NCBI GenBank assembly: GCA_035772405.1
Contig: JAYKKM010000381.1
Coordinates: 618,001-682,000, forward strand
Source: Chrysogorgia sp. JL179-B06
Taxonomy: Eukaryota; Cnidaria; Anthozoa; Scleralcyonacea; Chrysogorgiidae
DNA: 64,000 nt
Direction: 5' to 3'
The notes beneath the pieces are model-generated. The model ran no database searches and had not been told where the DNA came from. It saw only the letters and a program-made list of their open reading frames with translations. Made by a program: the position numbers and the translations under genes. Of the stretch, positions 56,311 to 64,000 are shown piece by piece. Position 1 is the first letter of the stretch, and the number at the start of each line of letters is the position of its first letter.

Positions 56311-57508
56311 TGACGAAGAAACAGACAAAAATATATATATAACAACAAAGTATTAAAAGCAGCAAGTAATATTTCCAACGAGGCTATGTGAAGTGCCAAG
56401 TGTCTATGAAGTGAAAAATTCGCTAGCTTATGCTGCATAGTCTTCGAGCTATCAACTCTCAAAGTTTGGCAATGGCTAAATGTTTTTGGTGAAATCTGAA
56501 ACGCGCGGTTCATTGTCTTGTGACGTATGCAGGTGTACTTACTATGCATAAGAACAATGGATTTAAACATTAATGATCCACCTGCATACGTCATATACCA
56601 CATATATTCAATCCCAGTCTTTCCCGATTTTGTAACGTTAAACTATGCCAATGGACAAACTTTGAGAGTTGATAGCTCGAAGACTATGCAGCAGATTCAC
56701 TTGAAATTTTTAGTGAACGATCCTGCCGTGCTACTTTGTTCGTTAGATCAAAAAAAATGCTGGCGATTTTTTCACTTCATAGACACTTTGAGCAAATTGT
56801 CTTCCATGAGCGATGATCATCATGACATCATGATCCACTGATCTCAAAAATAGGACTGGATTAAGCTTTCTATTGTATCTGATGAGCTGATTTTGAAGCT
56901 TGCATATTTGCGTAATGTAAATTGACGAGAGATCATTAGAAGCTCCGAGTTTGTAAGCAAATCAAACTGTGACGCTCGCGAAATAGGTGTAGTGTCTGGC
57001 CAATACAGTTTCCTTGTTAACATTAAATGCATAAAATCTTCAACCTAATTTGACGTCTCATATTAGGCTTCTCTCACTGGATAATTAGAGCCAACGGTGG
57101 CCATTGCTAAGGGACCAAAGTCGCAGGAAATCTGTAGGTAGGCGATGAATCGTTTTATGCAGTAATTGGAAAAATGTTTTCTGGTCCTCTTTATAGTAAT
57201 ATTATTTTATTTTGTCGATGGTATGAGCACATAATCCAACACAAAACCTCATAGGATCCTCAGTTGGTCCCTTAGAAATGGCGGACTTCCGGCTTCATTT
57301 TTTGAAGAATAGTTGCTCGACATATGATGTGGCGATGGTCCTAAAATAATATAGTTAAGCAGGACAGTTCTAAAGGTGGCAAGTTCTAATGTTGTGAAAT
57401 TGGAAAATGTACCGCTGACACGTAGATGACTGATTGTTGGCGCACCTGGTTTAGGTCGATGACATGTAGTACCTTGCATTATAGACATGTTAAATTATTG
57501 CTACTTAC
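56311..57508 (-). other. NBR1 intron (last)
   Basis: 1198 bases, GTAAGT donor. It contains an inverted-repeat element (56394-56795: AAGTGTCTATGAAGTG against CACTTCATAGACACTT; inner arms CTTCGAGCTATCAACTCTCA) and another weak inverted pair (57097-57290, GGCCATTGCTAAGGGACCAA). Confidence 0.7.
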
Positions 57509-57744
57509 GGTTACTTCGGTTACTTCTGGCAACACAACATGGACTTGGTGTTTTTGTTGGTTGTAAGTCACTGTAGCCTGTCCATCTCCACCATTCATAA
57601 AAGTAGACACGGTGTTGCTCATTGAGCCAAGTGCTAGTTTCGCACTTGCCAGGGTCCCGGACACAAATGCTGTGGCAAACTGCGCAGTACTTTGTGTAGG
57701 CGATACTGAGACAGTTATCGAGGCACCCCGAGGTTGACTGGTTA
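57509..57744 (-). CDS. NBR1: NBR1, penultimate exon
   Basis: The acceptor is CTTTTCAG and the donor GTAACC then GTAAGT. It encodes the low-complexity linker before the UBA (TSQPRGASITVSVSPTQSTA, then SGTLASAKLALGSMSNTVST). In vertebrate NBR1 this position holds an amphipathic stretch (the J domain) that helps membrane binding; ATAFVSGTLASAKLALG could be its equivalent, which is an inference. It joins both neighbours in phase (G plus TA upstream, phase 0 downstream). Confidence 0.8.
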
Positions 57745-57992
57745 CTGAAAAGATAACGCAAAATGTTAATGTGACCTGGTCATGTGACCAGTGGCTGTAA
57801 CATGTTGTAGAAACGTGCAGCGAAAGCACTGGCATGGGAGACTGGGTTCTATAAGAGTGATTGTTTTTGAATCAATATGAATATGTCTGTGAGTGCCAGA
57901 CAGGAATCGAACCTGTAACCTTCTGATTGCTGGTGAGAGGCTCTAACCAGTAGCTACCGAGAGTAGCTCAATAGTTAGAGCGTCTCGCCGAT

Positions 57993-58645
57993 AGGGGTAT
58001 CTAGTACGTATTCCTTATAAGGAGGAGCAAATAGAAGGCATTGACGAGCAAATAGAGTGAATTAACGAGCAAATAGCTGACACGTTGAACCCTCGTACCA
58101 GCCTCCTAGTTAATTCGATTGCAACCGACCCCAAAACAACAAAGGTCCTAACCCTTTGGCAAACGTTTTCTTGAGAAATAAACCACCCCCAAAGCTATAG
58201 AATATATCAATGTAAAGCTAAATGATCTATTTACAACATACGTACAGCTTTATCCCGGTAGCTAACTTAGTTATCTTTAAAAGCGCGGATAATCGAACAT
58301 GCCCAAAAATATAATTTTCGCAATACGGATACCATCTTGTAAAGAAAAACACGAACTTTCGGCTGTCTTCGACGAACGTTTTCTTGAGAAATAATCAACT
58401 CCCAAAGCTACAATATATATTAAAACAAAGATAAATGATCTGTTTACAATATGCGTACAGCTTATCAATGTAGTTTTCTTAAAAAGAGCGGATAATCGAA
58501 CATATCATAACGTGTTAACAATCCCACATCCAGTGGGCTGGTACGAGTGCCATGTATTTGCTCGTCAATGCCTTCTATTTGCTCGTCAATGTCTTCTATT
58601 TGCTCGTCGGCCACTTCCTTATATGGAATACGTACTAGAGTACAT
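57993..58645. mobile_element. Inverted-repeat element with internal duplication
   Basis: CTAGTACGTATTCCTTATAA at the left against its complement near 58620-58645; both arms carry GAGCAAATAGAAG-type units and GGCTGGTACGAG. Inside, two copies of CGTTTTCTTGAGAAATAA lie about 215 bp apart (58164 and 58376). Confidence 0.7.
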
Positions 58646-58984
58646 ATGGTCTCACCGGCAATCAGGATAGATTAAAGTGCCTATGCAATGAAACATTCAG
58701 TTGTAAAATAACTCTTATTTGAAAGAACTCTTGAAACTATAAAGACTAACAACCATTTACAACTTTTTCATATCTCACTTCACTCTTGAGATATTAAGAT
58801 TTGTTTAATATGTAAATGATCATACTTATGACATCACACTGCATATTGAAAAATTCTGCATATCTTTACCAGTATCACATGGAATAGTTTCTGGACAATG
58901 ACGAAACTTGACTGGCAAGTTGGTCACCACAATTCTAATATTACTGTTAGGTTTCGTCATTGTCCAAGTAACACTAAAAGTGCT

Positions 58985-59411
58985 TAAGAAATACAGTGCA
59001 CCAGCAAAAGACCTTCTGGCGTTTTATTGCTCAATAACTCGATCAGTGTCGGAATATGGTGGCATATTGTGGCACGGAGGCCTAACATCATCAGAAAGCC
59101 AAGACATTGAAAGAATTCAGAAACGAGCACTTAGGATTATAGCTCCAGATTTAAAATACGAAGAAGCTTTAGCAACATATAAATCACCTTCTCTTAAAGA
59201 AAGACGGGAGAAGCACTGCGTAGAATTAATTAGGCGAATGCTATCTCCGTCGCATAAGCTACATCATCTCCTTCCAGAAAAAGTTCAAAACGTTTGGGAA
59301 AGAAATACAAGATATAATGGTAATAAACTTTATAATTTTAAATGTAAAACTGAATGTTTTAAAAATAGCCCATTGGTGTATGCAATTGATAAATATAATA
59401 GTAGTATTTAA
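58985..59411 (+). pseudogene. Jockey/CR1-like LINE ORF2 C-terminus
   Basis: It encodes LAFYCSITRSVSEYGGILWH, then ERIQKRALRIIAPDLKYEEA and HKLHHLLPEKVQNVWERNTR with a stop at 59409-59411. This is the final segment of a non-LTR reverse transcriptase. The start is lost in a MITE arm. Confidence 0.75.
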
Positions 59412-59462
59412 TGTTTTTAGTCGTTATGACTTATATATAGATATTTAGATATATATATATAT

Positions 59463-60277
59463 ACCGGGTGACCCAAAAAAAAGTACTCCGGTTTGATTCA
59501 TAATAACTTCTAAACGAGTGAAGCTATTAAACTGAAATAACTTTCATTAGATAGATGGAAGACTAACTTAGATTTTGAAATATGACAGTTGTATTTTACT
59601 TAAAAATTCACGGAGATATTAATGTTCAAAATAGGTAGCATATTTCTGGATGTGTCTAAAATATGCAAAAAACGCCGTATCAAATATTAATCAAGCTTTG
59701 CTCAACTGAAACACGCACTATTAGCAGTAAATAAATGACACTTGACAAATTGTTTATTATGAAACGAAGTATTATTATTTACAAAATACAAGCAAGATTT
59801 ATTCGTTCGGAATCGCGTGTCCTCTAGCACGAATGCACTGCCTAGCCCGTGACACCATTGCGTCGAAGGAGTCATGGATCATTCGTTGTTCTAGATTACG
59901 GCATGCTGCGAAGCTCTTCTAAATTCTACGGTTGCTGATCATGTGGTACATTCCAAATTTGTTCATGTTCAGAATAAACTCAGAATGAAACACAATCAAA
60001 CCATAACTCCATAAGACATAACATGCAACTCCCCAGAGACATCCAACATTAAGAATTTGATACGGCGTTTTTTGCATATTTTAGACACATCCAGAAATAT
60101 GCTACCGAGTTTGAACATTAATATCTCCGTGAATTTTTAAGTAAAATACAACTGTCATATTTCAAAATCTAACTTAGTCTTCCATCTATCTAATGAAAGT
60201 TATTTCAGTTTAATAGCTTCACTCGTTTAGAAGTTATTATGAATCAAACCGGAGTACTTTTTTTTGGGTCACCCGGT
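59463..60277 (-). mobile_element. Mariner-like element with about 230-bp inverted ends
   Basis: ACCGGGTGACCCAAAAAAAA at the left, inverted at the right, flanked by TA. The arms run to about 59700 and from about 60050. The centre keeps a transposase tail on the minus strand (RMIHDSFDAMVSRARQCIRA, then RGHAIPNE and a stop), like the C-terminus of Tc1/mariner transposases. The rest of the transposase is deleted. Confidence 0.8.
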
Positions 60278-61240
60278 ATATATATATATATATATATATA
60301 GCTTATTAACTTTATTAGAATAGTTATTTTACTCATGTTTAAATTTTATACTTATGTAAATACATGATAATTAAGTTTATCTTCTTCATGTATATTCTTA
60401 TTACTTGGGCTAAGTCTTAAAAAGGGCTTCATTAGTTTTGGGGTTCCAGAATTGTGCAAAATTGCGCAATAACTCGTACCCAGTGTCTTCCCCTTGCCTC
60501 ATTTACGAGACCTGTAAACCCGCAAACTGATGCAAAGATTCTCTCCAGGATAACTGGATGAGAGAAACACGGATGAGAGATTAAAGAAAGCACTCGCAGA
60601 ACCGTGGTCGAAACGTCAACATGACAACATATTATATAGTCGTTGCAAGGCAATGCAAGCGAATATAATTTTTAAGCGAGTTCGAACTTTCGCTTTCTTT
60701 ATTGACAATGAATCGCAGTCTGAAAAGCATTTACGAGACCTGTAAACCCGCAAACCATTGCAAAGATTCTCTCCAAGATGAGAGAAACACAGATGAGAGT
60801 TCAATCGTGAAGACGGAATGGACAGCCGAAGGACAGGGAAATATTATTATACTGTGTTGACATTTTAATATCCCGTGAAACTCCGTAATATCAATCATGA
60901 AATGTTGTGTTTTTGTCCGATTTAAATCAATTCTACATCGAAATGATCACTTGAATCTGGCGAATCGAACGCTGTAGGTTTCATCCACTTAAAATGTGAA
61001 GATCAGATGTTATATGAGAAAATGCGTAAGCGATTAAAGCGATCGAGACTCGTCTTTAAAATCAAAGGACATGGCTTCAAGATCTATTCGTCGTTTACCC
61101 GATGATGTAACGCTTTTATGTCCATTAAACCGATGTAATTTCGTAACAGATATGTTTCGTATACCTTGCCGTTGATTTTTATATGAATTTTGACACACGA
61201 AGACCTTCAATCGAACAGATATTAGAAAAATATTTTAGTA

Positions 61241-61390
61241 GCCTGCGTAGCCGGCGGTTTTTTAGGGTTGAGGTGCGTTGGGGTTTGGGGTCGAGCAAGC
61301 GGGCTGCAGACAAGGCGGAATGCGGGCGAGGGAAAAACCCCTTCACCCGCATTCCGCCTCGCCCGCATTCCCTAAAAAACCGCAGGCTAT
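61241..61390. mobile_element. Small MITE with GCCTGCG ends
   Basis: GCCTGCGTAGCCGGCGGTTT at the left; AAAAAACCGCAGGC at the right. Inner arms are GCGGAATGCGGGCGAGG and its complement. ORFs on both strands here are palindrome artefacts. Confidence 0.85.
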
Positions 61391-61802
61391 GTTTAGTGTT
61401 TTCGTCTGCGTGTCCGGCGTTCTGCATTGGGGAGGCTAGCCTGCGTGTAGACGCCTGATTTTTCTTCGTTATGGCCTGATGACAGAAATCAATGCATTAA
61501 ATATTATCCTTGGTAATATAAGACTCTAATTCCAACTGTCTAACATGCCACCAATGCATACCCATCTCTGCAGGCAATATGCGCGCCATGTCCCTAAAAT
61601 TAGTAGCCCAAGTTAACGCCTAGCGGGCGTCTTGTTGAATAAAAAAACCCAGTTTTATAACACTTTTTGAAATATAGACAATAATTGATTTCACTTAAAC
61701 AGCTAATGACGTCATCAAGTTCAAATTTCAAATGCTCGTATCTAGGCAACAGCAAGTGATAATTAAAAAAATTGAAATTTGAAAAGGTCGTGGCTAGAGG
61801 GA

Positions 61803-62089
61803 ATACTCGCAGTTGAGGTGACCGTGAGATACTAGGTCTGAGTTGTCTTCTGGACGATCTTTTTTAGTATCCGAGAGAGAGGCCGAAATGAGAGATTGTA
61901 CTGCTATCATACGATTCGGACATGCCTGTATGATGAAATACATCATGGAACTGCTAACCCCAAAACAACTTAGATCCTAACCCTAACCCCCGCCTAATGG
62001 TTTTCTAATACTAACCTTAATACTAATAAAAAGATCGTCCAGAAGACGACTCAGACCTAGTACCTCACGGTCACCTCAACTGCGAGTAT
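61803..62089. mobile_element. MITE with telomere-like core, beside an NBR1 splice donor
   Basis: ATACTCGCAGTTGAGGTGAC is inverted at the right (GTCACCTCAACTGCGAGTAT), with arms to about 61866. The centre includes CCTAACCCTAACCCCCGCC. The right end is 10 bases inside the intron from the donor at 62099. A half copy is at 14450-14580. Confidence 0.88.
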
Positions 62090-62099
62090 CAAGACGTAC

Positions 62100-62789
62100 C
62101 TGTTGAATCCGAGGAACCAACAGCACTTGACAACACCTCAGGCGGCTGTGTTCGTACAGTTTCAGGCCCATCGTTCCCTCCATGATCACTGCTCGTGACG
62201 ACAACAGCATGATGTAATGGATAAGATGTCGAACACATGACTGTTGTTCCCAAGATGGGTTGCGCAGGCGAAGTGCTGGCGGCAAAAACAGGCACTGCGC
62301 GGCCGGGTGGAGACGCGGTCAATCCGCCTGGGAGGAACGGGTTACGTTCGAAAGAGAGTGGTTGAGGCGCTACCGAGTTGCTCACGTTTGTGGTTTTGAT
62401 TTGGACTGGTGGCAGCGAAACTATATGTCTGCGAACGGCACCACGACTCGTCGTTGGAGTGTTGATGCGAGAGACAGCGTCTTTGACACCATTCTTTATC
62501 ACCGTCTCTGCAACCTGGTTTGCAATTTTCATAGGCACTGGTATGGGAAATGACGAAGTGTATTCGGACAAATCCCGTTCGCTCAACTCCTCGTCGTTTT
62601 CGGATTCTTCGGCAGCTTCGGGGAACGCCGCCGCGTTAAGTTCCTCTTCCTTCAGCGATTCCATGGAGTCCCTGAGATCCTCTGGTTCATGGTCCAACGG
62701 GATATCGGGATTAAAGCAAGCCGGAAGGGGGACCACGCAGAAGTCATCCGAGCTGGCCGTGCTGATTACCTCGATGTCAAATAGATCAT
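62100..62789 (-). CDS. NBR1: NBR1 exon with LC3-interacting region
   Basis: The acceptor is CGTTTGTTTAG and the donor CAACAG then GTACGT. Near its start it encodes STASSDDFCVVPLPACF. Vertebrate NBR1 has its LC3-interacting region in the same sequence setting, and F-C-V-V fits the [FWY]xx[LIV] core after acidic and Ser residues, so this should bind ATG8 proteins on the autophagosome. The following 180 residues are acidic, then Pro/Ser-rich and disordered, as in NBR1. Exon phases agree with both neighbours (690 bases, phase 1 to phase 1). Confidence 0.88.
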
Positions 62790-63787
<998 letters not shown>

Positions 63788-64000
63788 CATAATCCCGTCC
63801 GTTCATCTGGCCTGGCATCTCTCCGTCGTTATTCAATATGCAAGTGTCCCATTCTAACTCGGACACCACCGACGACACGACCATTGACGGAATACTATCT
63901 ACGTCCGCTGTCTCTTCAGCATCGTCCGAGGGCTCATCACACACATCTGCTTCTTGTACTGTATAGGCATGGAAATTGGGAACAATGTCATCGTGAATCT
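63788..64000 (-). CDS. NBR1: NBR1 exon (partial, continues beyond the window)
   Basis: Open from the right edge to the donor GATTATG then GTTAGT at 63788. It encodes an acidic linker ([20 protein letters not shown], then [17 protein letters not shown]). One base carries into the next exon to make Asp-Asp (DYDDLFDIEV), so the junction is in phase. The PB1, ZZ and FW domains expected upstream in NBR1 would lie beyond 64000. Confidence 0.8.

Larger units (their letters stand above)
57745..62099 (-). other. NBR1 intron of 4.36 kb, mostly mobile elements
   Basis: In order from the left: SINE fragment (57885-57965), inverted-repeat element (57993-58645), MITE arm (58680-58885), LINE tail (58985-59411), mariner-like element (59463-60277), an 85-bp direct repeat pair (60497-60590 and 60727-60812, TTTACGAGACCTGTAAACCC), a small MITE (61241-61390), and a MITE with telomere-like core (61803-62089). 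Confidence 0.75.

Noticed and set aside
61179..61458. Paired ORFs on both strands
   Set aside because: They arise from the palindromic MITE at 61241-61390.

Overview
This is a 64-kb piece of an animal nuclear genome. It is AT-rich, the genes have spliced exons with GT..AG introns, and most of the sequence is mobile-element debris. A tailless/PNR-type nuclear receptor, an NBR1 autophagy receptor, a RING-TRAF-kelch protein and a bHLH factor, together with dense palindromic MITEs, suggest an early-branching metazoan. A cnidarian, perhaps an anthozoan, is my best guess, but the window alone cannot settle this.

Layout. 1-2076 (minus): two exons of a secreted or membrane protein with two MANSC-like cysteine domains, running off the left edge. 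2.3-9 kb: microsatellites, stacked TTAA-ended MITEs and degraded LINE tails. 9182-10813 (minus): an intact single-exon RING / TRAF-type zinc finger / coiled-coil / six-blade kelch gene. 11-18 kb: MITEs and a hAT-like element with a clean 8-bp target duplication. 18452-25800 (minus): a four-exon NR2E-type nuclear receptor whose splice phases all agree but whose DNA-binding exon has one extra base. 26-33 kb: LINE tail, a second hAT-like element with a poly-G tract, a Tol2-like subterminal repeat array, one candidate exon and a 560-bp microsatellite. 33.2-42.1 kb: a tandem duplication of about 4.5 kb containing a SINE, a LINE reverse-transcriptase tail, Penelope-like sequence and GAGT minisatellites. 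46692-47474 (plus): an intronless bHLH gene. 48187-49345: retrozyme-like repeats carrying hammerhead ribozymes. 49-56 kb: palindromic elements and MITEs. 56124-64000 (minus): the 3' half of NBR1 (four exons, partial at its 5' end), with introns full of MITEs, a LINE tail and a mariner-like element.

The most interesting item is the 280-bp repeat at 48.2-49.3 kb. Each good copy encodes a textbook type I hammerhead ribozyme: CUGAUGA and GAAA cores, a 5-bp stem I, a 5-bp stem II and a self-complementary 4-bp stem III. This is the architecture of animal retrozymes, which make small circular RNAs. Other notable points are the isolated frameshift in the nuclear receptor, the enrichment of TGACGTCA sites mostly in repeat DNA, TTAA MITEs that share one target site, MITEs 10 and 18 bases inside 5' splice sites, and a GAGCC..GGCGAG core shared by otherwise unrelated hairpin elements. 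The protein genes are independent of each other; nothing suggests an operon or a shared pathway.
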